Shown here piece by piece: positions 1 through 13,965 of a stretch of DNA of 64,000 nt. The notes beneath the pieces were generated by a model. The model searched no databases. It was not told the origin of the DNA and saw nothing but the letters and a program-made list of their open reading frames with translations. The stretch lies in assembly GCA_025201765.1 (NCBI GenBank), contig MU623340.1:310001-374000 (forward strand). The letters run 5' to 3'. The DNA is from Daldinia sp. FL1419. Its lineage: Eukaryota; Ascomycota; Sordariomycetes; Xylariales; Hypoxylaceae. A program made the translations under genes and the position numbers. Positions within the stretch are counted from its first letter, which is position 1; each line of letters starts with the position of its first letter.

Positions 1-2160
1 TAGAAGAAGAACCTCCCACGTCTAATTAAGAAGGGTCGGAAAACAACGTACCTACCGCTGCTTGCTTGCTTGCTTCGAACCCTAGCGTCCCCGTCGCACG
101 TGGCATGGCAGGTAGACCTAGTAAGAAGTAAAAACCCGCATAAGATTTCGTGCCCCATGCTTCGTGCCCCATGCCACTGGAATATGTTGGTCCGAAGCCT
201 AAGCGCGTAGAGAGACATGCATACTCGGAAGTATGTTTGCTACGTGATAAACATTGAGCACGTATCACGGGAAACCAAGGTGCACGAAGCTGGAAAAGCA
301 AAGGGGCCCCATTGGCAATAAAATCGACATTTGCGATATCCTGCCACGTCTTACTTAGACGATCATTATCATCGTGACCCCCTAGCAGCTACCTACCTGC
401 CTTTTCCTACCGTCTCACCGGGCGTCCTACGAGGAAGCTGGATTACATTAATCTAACTTAGGCTCTAGGCATTCCTTTGTCGTGTGTGATGAATATCTTA
501 CCGCCAGAGAGGCGGCTGGACTCGCTCACCTCCCTGCCGTCCTGCTTGCTGCTTGACAAATGTGCAATGTGTCGCGTAAAGTAAGATGCTATGTGTCAAG
601 CCACCTGTTTACTGGTCGCCATGCTGCCACGTTATTTGTTCACGTTTTATGCTTAGGGAAGAGGGTGTCGAGAAATCGAGCGGCCCATTACCAGATTGAG
701 TATCTAATCCGGAATATGTAAAAGGGGGGGAGGGGGAAAGCAATGTTTGCTACAATTATCATGGTTGAGCATCTGACATGCAGACAGAGTATCAAAGTAC
801 GTGCTGGGCAAAAAGGGGCTTTTTATCAAAGTGGCAATAATAATTAGAATCAAAATATGGTACGGGGCCGTGGCGGCTGATAAGTGATAGAAGTCATATA
901 GAACAAGCCAGGGAGCAATGTAATGCAAGCCACAAATCATACAGCTTACCTTGTTGGATCTCAATGCTATTGGCTGCGTCGTTATATAGGATCTAGACGG
1001 CAATGCTTCACAAAATTTCGAAACATTGGCCGATGTTTACGGGCCAAAAAGGCGCCGTGGTAGCACAACATATATGAGCTGACATCTTTTGGGCATGTGG
1101 TTAGACGCGCGACCGGCATATGGTGCATCGTCATATGACAAGAGAGGCGCTCATATCACCACGTTTTTTATTGCTACTTGTTATTGGGGAGGCCAGGGAG
1201 AAGGCAAAACCATAGTTTGGGTATATTGGGCAGTATCAGAATGGTGCTGACGAGGAGACAGGATAAATCACCAGCTGGAACCAGCAAGCTTCTTTACTTC
1301 TTTGTCTTCGTCCTTTACCGGAAATCCGACGTTCGGAATTCCCGTTCGGGAGGACCGTAGGTAGCATCCGGATATTCTAGATATTTCATATATTCCATAT
1401 ATTCCAGATTGCAATCCAGACTGCTGGGGAAATTTCTCGTAGCCACGCCGCCACGGGCTGAGACATGGATCTAAAAATTGATTGACGATTCATAGCATGA
1501 GGGCTGGATCGTCCATTCAGAAGAAGAATAGTTAAAACTGGGGAAACAAGCCTGCAGCAATATATCTCGCATCTTCCATTGGCTTACTAGAGTCAAAAAG
1601 AGTCAAGAGAATCCGGTTATGGTAGCCTCCTGGAAAAAGTTTAATTGGAATGTGGTTCAGTTCCTGACAATCTCAGCTGAACTCGATGTCATTGTGATGA
1701 GTGAACGATCCACAATGACCTAGACGAGATCGCGGCGTGGGTAGGGGCAAATGAAGAGACGCGGAAAAAAAGGAAAAAAGGGGGGAAAAAAGAAAAGAAA
1801 AAGAAAAAGAAAACCAACTATCTGACAATGGCACATGTCAAATAAAACTCGGCTGTGGTTGGCTGAGCGAATCTAGGGAGAGAAAATAAAAGATAACGAA
1901 TAAATTTAATAACATGGTGTATTGGATCACATCTCCCTCATCTGTAATAATAAATGACTTATCGCTGAAGAAGACGACGTTGATATCAGTAGTTAGTTGA
2001 AGATAATCTTGAGAATTCTAAGTGGCTTTTCTTCATTCATCGATGATATATCAATTCTTCCCGTCGTACGAGTATAATCATACGAACAATGGGTCATCCT
2101 TTACGCAACAGTTAGAAACGGTAATCATACTAAACTAACTCCTGGGGAATAGGGGGGAAG

Positions 2161-2205
2161 AGGAGAGAGGAGAGAGGAGAGAGACGGAGAGAAAGAAAGA
2201 GAGGG
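2161..2205. repeat. GA-rich purine tract
   Basis: A run of AGGAGAG-type units followed by GAAAGAAAGAGAGGG on the plus strand. It is a homopurine microsatellite in intergenic DNA with no gene nearby. Confidence 0.8.
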
Positions 2206-2405
2206 CATAAACACGGACGTAGAAACCCGCTCAATGAAAGCAATTGGAGGTCGTTGACGTCAATGGCGTCTCAAGCCGTCCTATATGCTCTTGATATTCG
2301 ACTTTTATCCTTGTAAGGCGTTCTGGATTATTTCCTGCTTTTCTTGAAATTCCGCAATCCACACTTGTGGGTTTCTTTCTCAGGTGCTGTATATTCGTAT
2401 ATTAG

Positions 2406-2429
2406 CACATTCGCACATTCGCACATTCG
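2406..2429. repeat. short tandem repeat, 8-bp unit CACATTCG x3
   Basis: Three perfect head-to-tail copies of CACATTCG. No coding context is seen. Confidence 0.9.
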
Positions 2430-2512
2430 TAACGAGTAATGTAGGTATGAGGTAAGTATGCGAGTATGTAGGTACCTACTTACATAGTACTGGTTGTGGT
2501 CCCCGAAGAATC

Positions 2513-2552
2513 AAGTCGCCAAGTCGTCAAGTCGTCAAGTCGTCAAGCCGTC
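2513..2552. repeat. short tandem repeat, 8-bp unit AAGTCGTC x5
   Basis: Five head-to-tail copies of AAGTCGTC. The first (AAGTCGCC) and the last (AAGCCGTC) each carry one change. The repeat sits in a spurious open frame, which I do not call as a gene. Confidence 0.9.
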
Positions 2553-4114
2553 AAGTGAAAAGAGACGGAGAAAGCTCAAAGGTTCGTGGTTAAGAGTGAT
2601 CGGCGGTGCAGCTCCTGTGCAGCTCTTGGCAAACAGGGTTATCAGAGATCTGCTTTCCGCATCGGTCAATCTGATAATCCCAATAATTCTGGTCGCTTTA
2701 GAAGAAAAAAAATTTAATAAAAAATGGAACGCACATGTCGCAGGGAACAATCCTTCCATGCTCATACCACCATCGTCCCAACTTGCGTGGATATGGATGC
2801 AAGCATATGAATGCAAGCGTATGGAGCAGCATTATGGAAAGTTTCGGTCTAATCCAAGGTGGGGGGAGGGGGGTCATGGTAACTTCAAGAGTCCCGCATC
2901 TCATTATTGTGGTTCGTTGGTAATGTTACGTTTAAACTTACTACTACATGTACTACTAACTAACTACTAGGTACTAGGTACTAGTTACTAATACTACCTC
3001 TACGGAGCAATGGACCTTTTTTTTGTGTCGAGTATCAGGCAGCAGAAAAAATAAAATAAAATAAAGGCTAACGAAGTATGTAGGTAGTTACGGTGATACT
3101 TAGGCAGTTGCCTTTAGTATCTACATACCAGATACCTACCTACCTAGGTACTTTAGTAGGCAATCGTAATAAGAGGATTATTGAATGTTAAATGTAAAAG
3201 AACGCGTATTCATAGTTATCGAATCGTTAAATATTACCTAACCTGGGTAGAGCCATATCAAGGTTAGATATATATACCTACATATACGCCTAGATAGGTA
3301 AGTAATAATAATAATAATGACTACTTGCGTCACCACGTTCTCCCTTAGTAGTTATTGAAGATAATTATATACCTACTTACCTACTTACTCTTATCAACCT
3401 AGTTTGTTCAGCTATAGCATTTCGTATCGCGTAGGTAGTGGGTTATGAATCCAGGAGGCTTCCCCCAAGGGGGGCTCGAGGCTGTTTTACTTGAGCTTCA
3501 CGCCCGGGTAAATATGACGGTAAAATGCTGATTTGGAAGCCTTTACCGCTGTTGGTACGCCTGCTCAACGGGCTGCCAACGGGCTCACAACGGGGTACAT
3601 GCAGGCGGTGCAGCTGAAATAGCAGCATCGGAACCTCGCTGTTATCCTTCCGTGTTAGAGAGCCTCCCGGGGAGAGGTCGTCGACGGAGAGAATTTTGAG
3701 TTATGCTGCTACACCGATGCTCCGAAGTAATCGTATCGACAGCATTGACGTGGTCTAGCTACTACGGCACTTTAATAAACATGCGCATTGAGGCATGTGG
3801 AATTAAAAGCAAGGGTCTTGGGACTTGTTTCGCGTGGTCTCGAAAAAAAAAAAAAAAAAAAGTATATCAATAACACGCCCTCGCCCTCGCCTTCATCCTC
3901 GCAAAATTGGGACACCCAGCCCCTCGTATTCGCTGGGTTTGCTGCAGGCGTTGGGAATAGAATTATGTAACGACATGGGCACTTCAGTAAGCGCGGCGAG
4001 GTCATCCGAAAAATATGCCGAATGTTATTCCCATCGATCCAGTCAATTTTACCATCGTTATTGTTTGAGCGGTGCGATTAATCCTGCGACCTACGTCTTG
4101 CGACTTATAAGTAT

Positions 4115-4160
4115 ACGTACCTAGGTACCTTAGCTACCTAGGTTAGGTAGGTAGGTAGTT
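4115..4160. repeat. TACC/GGTA palindromic mosaic tract
   Basis: A run built of TACCTA and TAGGTA units that switches orientation around GGTACC and CCTAGG centres, so it is partly self-complementary. It is one of many such tracts, all between genes in this window. Confidence 0.75.
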
Positions 4161-7100
4161 AGCTGGTTTCATGCACCACACTGAACACATTGTTTTATAT
4201 CTAGAATCGTGGCTTGCCGATAGACGCCAGGAGGCTTGATTGTCGTCGAATTTGAGGCCTTCGTTCCCTTCGCTACCAGAGTGACGGGTGAGACTAATCA
4301 ACTTGGCCCTGTGGGGAATCAAATAACCGAAGAGGTAGACTCCAAAATGATGTGACCCGATGCACGGGGTCGAAAAAAAATGATTGGCATTGGAAAATTG
4401 TAGCGCCTACTTGTGAGATCACTGGTTTGGATGGATCTGAGATCTCTTAGCCTAACTCGGACGCTGGATTTTCTCATGTAATCCTAATCGAGACTTGATA
4501 GGGGGTCGAAGAAGACGAATCACAACGTCGCTTGCGTAGACTAATAACACCACCATGTTACGTCTTCGCATACGCTAGCATCTGAATCATATACCGCCAA
4601 CCGAGTATCTGTCGCCCTTTTCGTGACGGAATATCCCCTCAACCACCCCCCCCCCCTTAAACAATAATTCCCGAACGCCATAACATGTGAAGAAAGTGAG
4701 TACGCACATGTATCTAAGAGGCTCAATGGCCTGAAGCGTAAAATGTGTATATCGGAATAGAAGCACCCACTACTCTGCTACTATAGTGGGCACCAATAGG
4801 AGTAAAACCATAAATGATGTATGCACGTAAGAATCAACTGGCTAGGTCATATGTGCAAGGGATCATGACTTGGAAAAAAGGGAAGGTTGTGTCGGCTTGG
4901 GGAAAGAAAAATCGGTTCGTCTGACCGGGATTCTGACGGGGATGCCGCTTGGACGTCGTGGTAAATGCGGAGATATAGCCGAGAGTGTTTATGGGCCGAC
5001 CGAGGTCAGCCAGCTATCCAAAGGGCACAGGGCGTTGCGACAGAATGTAGGATGAGACGGCCTGGGCTTTGGGAAATACCCACGAATGGAGCCCGATGCT
5101 ATGCAGTCCGGAGATGAAGCGAAGAGAGTGGTGCTATGGTAAGTGTGGATGGAACATGATTTTGAATTAACCGCGAGACCTGACACTCGAGCTAGGTTTC
5201 CGTTGCGGCTACCAAGCTATTTACTAGAGCCTAGAGCGAGCTCTACCTAGCTCTACCCAGTTCTACCTAGGCCCAGGATGGTATACCTTGCAGGTCGAGG
5301 CGGGCTCTTGGGGGGTCCAGGTTCTTTTTGGATTGTCACACTGCAACTCTGCAGCTTGGACGTGCCCACTTGGCCATCTTGGCGAGTCTGGGGACCACCG
5401 TGGTGGTTGGCTAGGGTGTAAGCAATCCACGTGAACAATGGCTGAGGTGGCTCTGCATATGGGTGTGTGGATAGGTGTGGATGAGTGCGTCGACGTACAT
5501 ACCAAGGAATGGGACCCTGCTCGGCTCGCGAGTGATTCGACCGACAATGCCCGCGCAGGTCTTTTGTACGTCCGGAGGTTTTTTTTTTCTTTTTTTTTCT
5601 TTCCTTTTTTTTAAGAGGGGACTACTTGTAGTAGCACCAGTAAACCCCCATCGATAGGAACTCGCCGATATCGTGAGAAGCGGCATGCGATTTACGCTGA
5701 CAGGCCAATAACCGCCTACTGATGTGCTGCAACAATATCTTAATACGTGAGATGCGATGCAAAGGTGGCATTGGCATTTAGCATCGACGTAAAGACCTGG
5801 TCGATAGACACGGGATGCTGAGTTAAGCACGATAAATTAACTTATATCCTCGAGTGTATCGAGATGTCGTCCCAATGTCACATGCCTTTTGAATGATATC
5901 GAGAGATGCATACATAATAATACAGCATATACAGCTGATGGTATCGTATCCACCAACTCGAAGGAAGGATGGCGGTGTGCAAGATAGTGGAGAGTAATAT
6001 AGTACGATAGAAATTTTTATTTTTATTTTTTTGTAGAGGAATGCTCTTTTTCTTATTAATTGATTTCTGTGTGTATAGGACGAGTTTAACTCGTCATCGT
6101 ATCGGGGGCTATGTGTTGGCATGAAGAAGGTTGGAGATAAACGAATATATATATCCATTTATATACGGATCCTGTATATTCGTATATAATAGGTTTTTCT
6201 ATGCGTATGCGGCCATGTGTCGCATGTCGCATATCGCATGTCGTTGAAATACGTCTACGCCGTCGTGCCTGGGCACGAATGATCTCTCTCTAGCTTCGAT
6301 CCAGCTGCGAAACATGGGAGGAATTTGGATTCAACGCTTGTTTAGTCTCTCCCAGAGCTTCGGGTCACCAAAGATCTGTCGATGTCCGGCGCCGTTAAAA
6401 AGCTCCTGACATATCACCTTAGCGGGAAATCTTTCTGGGGAACCATGCCGGGGGTATTTTGGCGCCAGGTGCTTTTATTACTGTGCATAAAATGATGAGA
6501 TATAGGATAGTAGACGCAAGGTAGTACGAAGTTATTGTCTCGATCAATTGCGCCGAACGACGTGCATGAAAACAAGGGAGGGCAAAAAAAAAAAAAAAAA
6601 AAAAAAAGTATGCTACATACATTAGAGCGTACATTAGATCATACATGTATACACGTACTTAAGTAAGGCAAGGTAATTATAGAGAGGTATACATATACCT
6701 GGGACGTAGGTATGGATAGGTAGGTAGGTACTAATGCGGCATGTATGATAGAACTTTGGAACAATAAAAAGGGTATAATAGAGTATACATATTTACCTAT
6801 AGATTGATGTACATACCATCCATGCATTATAATTCAATATAGTCAAATATATCCAAGCATTTTGTTCGCGGTTGGCGGCAATTGCCGTAACTGTCAAAGC
6901 AGAAAGCTGCCACTTACCTCCCTCTTCCTATCTTCCATGTTTACCTTATCTACTAACTACCTACATGTATGTATGTACTTCTTTATGAGGTAGGCAAGTA
7001 GGTACCTAGGTATGTAACTCTATATTGTATATACGTTATGAGGTACGTAATATACGTAAATTTAATGGTATAATCTCAATGCTCTTTCCTTCTTCTCTTC

Positions 7101-10100
7101 TCTCCCCTTTCCGCCGAGATGGCTCTTTGTTGTACACCAACCACAGCTGATAAAGTCCGAATACCGACCGCGACCGCGGAAACTGAGCGCGCCAATCGCC
7201 ACCATACATATTCGTCTATGTAACGTGACCGGGTTCCAATACATTTCAACGGTTACACGGGTACCACGGGCGTGGGAAATTGTTTAGCAGCTCATCATTC
7301 CCCTTGCCATTCAGCCATTCGCTTTCAAAGCCTGTCAAACTTTCCATCCCTGAACCCGCCCTTAGATTAATACCTAGGTTGTGGATTGTAAAAGTTGCAG
7401 GTTATAAGGTTGTACTATGTAAGTCGAGGTAGGTTGAGGTAGGTTGGATGCGCAGGTATGTAACTTGAGAATGAATAATAAAAACATAAAAATATAAAAA
7501 TAAAATATAAAAAATAATAATAGGAATAATAAATATACCTATATATCGTGTGATACGTAATCGACCTCTTGATCTCCAAAATGTGGATAGTGGATACGAA
7601 CCCTATATAATAATTATCCAATGGATCGTTGGCAACCCCGTGAGATAATACATCCTTCCGAATCTTACGGGCATTTGAGTGATATCAGGACTGGAGTGAC
7701 TAGAGTAGTTGAAGCGACTGGATCGGTATCGTTCCATCTACAACTGGTTTATTTAATATACGATACGGAATACAAAGAAAACAACAATGGATCCCCCCCT
7801 CTCTCCTATCTCTTAACGACTGGACTAGGAGGAATGGCTGGCAAAGACGGGGCCTTGCTGTACGTAACGTTGGTGGCATCGCGAGTCAAAGACTCGGGAT
7901 ACTTCTTCTGTAATCCTGCCAGCTCACGGCCATGTGGATCGCCCGCTCTCCACGTCGGGATTTGTGAACGGCTTCTGGGCGCCGTTGCCCAATTTTAAAA
8001 AAAGACACACGAGCTGAGATACTGTAAGAAAATCCTCCTTCGTGAGGAGATCAATTTTCACCAGTCAGGTGGTCGTCCCACAATGGGGCGGGAGGTCGGA
8101 CGTCTTCCATGTTTGGTGTATTCTACCCGGCCGGCTTTATTGGATTTTTTTTCTTCTTCTTTTTCTTTCAAAAGAATTAGTAGATCTATTGGCCGCGCAC
8201 TGTTGCCACAATATCCACATGTATCGCGGGTAGAAGGATGTTCGTAATAGTGGCTGTTTTCGTTTGAAAACGCTAGCGGGCTGAATCTTTCCAGATCGTT
8301 AAGCGAGGCGCGTCCTTTTCCCCTGGGTGAGTGCCAGCCACGATCCGGAGAATGTTCCTCGAACGAAGTATCATACAAGGAGAATAATCAAGGCCATCTG
8401 ACGATGGGATGGGTTGTCAGCCCAAAGGTCCAGGTTCCAGAACGGTCGCAGATCCGCTACCTCGGTACAGTTCTGTGGCGAAGAATTAACACGGTCCTAA
8501 TTGTTCTCTTCTTTACATGGTTCTATGCACTATTACATTTTCTCCCATCCCTGTCGTTAAAAATGTCGACATGGGTGAGTAAAGCACGCACTATTACCGC
8601 TCAATGCCACGCGAGCCGTTATGCTTCGATAAAGCTCTTAAGAGCCATTTTAAGTTGTATATCTTAGAATGTATCATTTTCGTATAGATCTAGAATCGTG
8701 AGCAACCGAAAAATATACTTCGCGGCCGTATTACGATGATACTACGGTCCGACTACATAATGAAGAGCTAGATGTGAGAGAATAGAGTTCTATCGATACG
8801 GTTTATCATGGAACAAGTGCTTTGAAAAGAAAAAAGAAAGAAAAAAAGAAAAGGAAAAAAAGGGATGTATCACGAATAAATGCAGTTGTGTAATAAGAAG
8901 GCTCGTTCGGCTTCCCATCTTGCCGAACGAGTATACCGCTTGCTCGATCATTCGGAAAATTCAAACCTGGAAAACAAGACGTATGAATCAAACAGATTGT
9001 GTGTATCCCGCACAGAGTCGAGGTAGTCTGCGAATCAGATGTGCAGCAACCGACCGCTCGGATCCGAACGTATGTTTATTGGGTGCGCGTACCAAGATTC
9101 CTTTTTTACTGTCCACTTTCATGACCCCCGCTTGCCCTCATCATCGCCATTGAGGAATAGTTGAAAAGCCCGAACTCATACTGTGGTTCCAGTATGGCAG
9201 TACCTATCCATAAAAGTGGTACCCCAGGTCGAGATTCTCTCAATCTAAGCAGCTAAGAACACATACATGTCGCAGTATGTATGTACGCCTGTTCACGTTC
9301 TTTTCCTGAGCGCCCGCGTAGCGTCGTGATGTTATCGTAATGACGAAGCCTACTGTTTGCCCCTGTCCTAGTATCTGCTTCCGTTCCTAGGACCCATCAT
9401 AGTGACCGAGGTTTAAACAGCGAAGTTGAGAGAAATACTTGTACAAAGCAGATTGTAGCGATTGGTACAGTACTTGTGGATATATTGGCATCGTGTATGA
9501 CAGGGAATATACACGAATCAGTGCCTGTCAGGATCCATCAATAAGTCATGGGGGATAAACTTGCCTTGCGGCATCGGCCCAGGGTAGTCGGCAAGGAGGT
9601 TTGAATTCGGGGCAGGCAAATGATAATCCGAATGGCAAATGGCAAAATAAAATCGATATCCGCGTAGGACACGGCCCAAATTATAAATAAAATTATATCG
9701 AACTACGGTAATTATGGTTACTTCCAAACAAGAAAAAGAAAAAGAAATATAAAGAAGGGTACTTACTTAGGTACGCATAGGCATGGAAATGTTCTACGTA
9801 TTATATTATATTCGGTAATATTAAAAACTTATTAGCTTCAAACCCGAAGCCGCAACCGCAAACCCAATCTTTGTTTTAAAGAGTGTTCGAAACGCCACGT
9901 TATGCTTATTTCATCAATCAATCTTAATTATTTTAGCCAAGGTACTTCATGTACGTATCTACATGTATGGATGGACGTCGACGTATGTGTACCTTCGGTA
10001 CGTATATGTTCTATGGGTGTAGGTATAATATGGTATTTCTTACATTAGAGACTTCAGAAGCTCTGCACTGATGCAGAAAGTTGATGACAGGTTACATAAT

Positions 10101-12404
10101 GATAGTATAATAGAAGCAGCGGACCCTAATCCGTATATATGCGCGCATCATGACTCTGGCTGGAGTCTTGATACAGCATCAGAACGGAATCAATAAACAT
10201 TTCCTATGTTGTTCGATCCGATTGCATATCATGCATCTTAGCATGCGTGTTCGCATCGACTCCTAGGCCTTGGCCCCTTGAATCCAGGGATTTTCATGGT
10301 TGAGATTGATAGCTGGGGTGGATATTCTTTATCTTTTTTTTTTATTTTTTAGAGGGAAAACTGGTGAGCTTAGAGCCTAGCCTGTCCTAGTAAAATCTGC
10401 AGCCTAAGCAGGAACAAGCCGATGAATCCCTCCTCACCTTGCCTAGTTCAAAGAAGCTGTATGTGTACACCAAAATGTACCTAAGTATTTATGTACTGAA
10501 GTACATAGTACCTATACACTAGTACAGTACGGAGTTGCGCAGCACCTACGCTTACTTAAGAGTAACCTCATTGATACCCACTTTGCATAAAACGCAGAAA
10601 TACATCATCCATGGTACTTGGGTTCTCCTCCCCAGTCAGTAGATGCTGTTGACTAATGACGATGACCAGGGATTGGCGGCAACGACTGGGCTTTATCAGG
10701 GATTTTGGGTCTTTTGTGGGTGGTTCCGCCGCCTCTTACTACTCGTTCATTGGGTACGGCGTACAGTACCTTATAGGTACCTACACCGCTTTAGCCTCCC
10801 CACATTGCGCCTCTAAGCTGAACCTCCACTTCGCGAATATCGAATGTTATCACCTCAGGTTATAAGTACCTATTCATCGAATTGTTTAAAGACATATTTC
10901 TCTCATTCTTACCGTGTTTATGCTCTAAATACCTTGTGCTGTATGACTAATTTCAATGGGCTTGCTGGGCTTTGTGGATTTCGCATGGACGGAAGACATA
11001 ATGTGTAAGACTGGATAGATAGACGGTTGGGTTGCGGGTCGCAAGTCGGAAGAGGCAAGAGAGGCGAGAGAGGGGCTTCAGGAAGCAGGGAAAGGGAGTT
11101 TAATATTCAGCTCTAGGCAAGTATCTTGCCGAGCAAGGAAATCCACCAAGCTGCAAAGATACATCATGCACTTTAATAGTAGCGAGGGGTTATTCTGATA
11201 AGCAATGAAATTTTTTTCTTGCTCGGGGTCGAGGTGGATAGGCTTGGGGTATGAAGTAGAAGATAAAGTTTGATAGTGAATTTAGATTCTTTCAATTAAT
11301 TATCTAATACTTGTCAGGAAGGGAAATATAAAAAAATGAGAAAAAAGGATAAGATTTTGGAGATGGGGAATCGTGACAAGAAAAGGAAAATCAAATGCAG
11401 GACCAAAAAAACAAACCAAAAAAAGAACCAGAAAAGTTATCTTGAGCTTACTGAATGTAGTACAAGGTGTATGTACGTATGAGGTATGTACGTATGTATT
11501 CCCAGTATTTCTGGTACATACACTACCAATTCCGCATCCCTCCTTCTATAAAAGTTCTTTCCCAGTTCTTGGTCGTTTGCCCCCTGTTGGTAAAGTACCT
11601 ACTGTATAATTTTATTGGCTTATTAGACTGCCCAGGTTCTTTTTTTTTTTTTAAAAAAAAAAAAAAAAATACATGAAAAAAATGCATGTAACTTCGTACA
11701 CATAAAAATAATAATCAAATAAATCGAGACTGAGAAAATCCCCCCGAATCTTTCATTCTTCCCCAACCTTTTAAACAGAGATTACCAAACCAAGACCTGC
11801 CATTCACCAGTACATGCATTCCTCTATTCTGGTTCGGCAATCAAAGTTGCACGTTCAATCAACCCTACACGCGTGTTCTTGGAGCACTGCAGCGTCGTGC
11901 CTCGAGCTTGCATTCATTCTGCATATAAAAATTCACCATCTCCCATCCCCTCGGCACTAATTCTCACTAAGCCCAATCTAAACCTGCTTGAGTCTGGACG
12001 CGAATCGGTCGGGTCAAAGACTAAAGTTTATGATTTGGCGCACCAAGGTGCACCAACAACGCAAATTCTGTCGTCACCGGGGTCCCTAAACCGTGGCAGT
12101 CACTAGTCTCATTCACGCACACATTGCCTTTTTCTTAGCCCTTTTGACGAACTGACGACTTGGGTGAGGCACTGCGAAGGTACTGCGCGAGGGCACCTGG
12201 CACTGCCCACTAAATTAAGTCAGCAGGCAACTAGCAAAGTTAGCGAGCTTAGCAAGCCTAGCGAATCCAAGCAACTGCAGTACATAATTGCTACTTACCT
12301 AAACTCGACTTACTCACGCTACTCTACCCTAAACACCACACTGCACGTCACTGCCTTAGGCTGGCGATCTTGCGTGGTGGTAATTGCCCTTACGACTTAC
12401 CTTC

Positions 12405-12430
12405 TAACCTAACCTAACCTAACCTAACCC
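12405..12430. repeat. AACCT pentanucleotide repeat (telomere-like but internal)
   Basis: About five copies of AACCT, ending in AACCC units. The unit resembles, but is not, the usual filamentous-fungal telomere unit TTAGGG. It is interstitial, as genes lie downstream and sequence continues on both sides. Confidence 0.85.
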
Positions 12431-12756
12431 AACCCAAATTAACCTTTTTTTATTTTTTATTATCTGACTTGACTTACCTCCTGAAAGTCCTGATAAGTCC
12501 TGATACAAAGGTTCCGGGTACTTTGATACCTTGATATTATTATTACCAGCTGCCGAGCTACTATTAAAGCTTCCTGCAGCCGTTATTAATAATTTCTTGG
12601 TACGCACCTTGTCTATACTAGAGGCGTGCAGGGGGAAACGTACATATACGCACACCCACAAACTCTAGTTTCTCAGCCCTTTTTAATTTACATGGATTCT
12701 ATCTGCGCTCACACGCACATATAATCCATATAACCCCCATTACCCAAGGATATCAT

Positions 12757-12810
12757 ATACCAATACCAATACCGGTTACCAGATATCAGATACCAGATAC
12801 CAGATACCCC
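12757..12810. repeat. ATACCA / AGATACC short repeats
   Basis: Consecutive near-copies of ATACCA and then CAGATAC lie in the presumed upstream region of con7. It is a simple imperfect tandem repeat. Confidence 0.7.
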
Positions 12811-13965
12811 AAATACAATACACATACGTCGGTCACGTCCCCCAACTTCGACGTAACGACGTAAGGAAACAATAACAAGAGTCAGCCTAGGCGAGTCTGG
12901 GATCTTCTAGCGGCTCTGTAATTCGACATTCCGAAAAAATCTAGTATTGCTCTAGTATCGCGCCGGTCCAAACTCACCTTGAGGAGGCCCCTGCTACCCA
13001 ATCGCAACCCTTGGTACCTCTTGACAAGACACGCTAAGTCTCACGGTCTAGACGACTTCGGGGATCGCTCGAGTTTTGCAGCGCTCCCTCCATTTTACTT
13101 CGAACTATTTTAGTGAAGTATCTTCCCACTCCACTACAAGTTGGCCATCAGACCCCCATAAGCCACCTGGGCACTAGGTCCTCACGCGTTCATAAACGCA
13201 GAAGTACAAGGGCGTTGCTTCTCAAGGGAAACCAGATCGCACCCTGCATCAGATCGTGCGCAGGTCAAGTACACCAAGTACTTTGATAATTCCCGCCTTC
13301 CTGAGCCCGGCCTTTTTTAACCTGTTACCGCGAACCGCTGGCGGGTGCAGGCAATCTGTTGTGCAATACACACTACTTGTTGGCGCCCGCGATCTAAAAG
13401 GAACTCAAAAACACACTGGCCCCCAACTTTCCTCGCGCCCCATCCGAGGCGGGACCACGATTTTTAGTACAATTGTCTTCTGTTCCGTTTACCTAGGCAT
13501 TGTTTTCTCCAGCACAACTTGGTGGCTGATCTCAACCTGTGGGTTGGTGGATCTGTTTAAAGAGACTATTTCATCTATAAGACTTGAAAGATCTACGCTA
13601 TCTCCTCTTGGATCAGTCCCCGGTTGATGACCAACTAGTCGCCAACAAATACGCCAGTACAGCCGCAGCTTGCCCCCTTGGTGCAACTTTCTTTCTCGTT
13701 TCTTACAAGCACCGACTTCGACCCAAGACACCGTTTCTTTCCTACCCTGCCTAAAGCTCGAAGCTGGCTCGAGGACTAAAAACCCCCCCGGCCCTTCCAC
13801 TATCCAATCGTGCCCAGCAGTCGTAGCTTCTTTTTTTTGGGTGATAGCACAAGACCTTAGGTTTTTGCTGACTTACCGCGCATTGTTACTAAAAAAACGA
13901 CGTGTTCGAGAATCAACACTCGGTGTCGCCTCACGCAATTTATTTTTCGCACCCCATATTACTTC

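Larger units (their letters stand above)
1..11700. other. gene-free region, distal part (repeat-rich intergenic DNA)
   Basis: I see no supported gene here. The open frames are short (under 160 codons), overlap each other on both strands, carry homopolymer-coded stretches such as poly-Lys or poly-Phe, and show no recognisable domain. The stretch is rich in A/T, in homopurine runs (about 1765-1815) and in short tandem repeats listed separately. Many tracts are mosaics of TACC and GGTA (about 3125-3160, 4115-4160, 6707-6733, 6957-7015). No tRNA or 5S rRNA was recognised by eye. Confidence 0.7.
11701..13965 (+). other. probable long upstream/5' leader region of con7
   Basis: This is the stretch just before the con7-type coding start. 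Its composition differs from the DNA further upstream: it is C-rich and CT-rich on the plus strand with fewer TACC/GGTA mosaics, as expected of a fungal promoter plus leader. Several short open frames lie in it (for example 13256-13627 and one starting at 13670). They have no recognisable protein family and could be upstream ORFs if the leader is long. I cannot place the transcription start, and I saw no convincing leader intron. The call is inference. Confidence 0.4.

Noticed and set aside
2494..2970. 158-codon open frame
   Set aside because: Its start spans the AAGTCGTC repeat, overlaps frames on both strands and has no family or codon pattern like the real genes.
7621..7998. 125-codon open frame
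   Set aside because: No recognisable domain, no splice context, and it lies in repeat-rich intergenic DNA.
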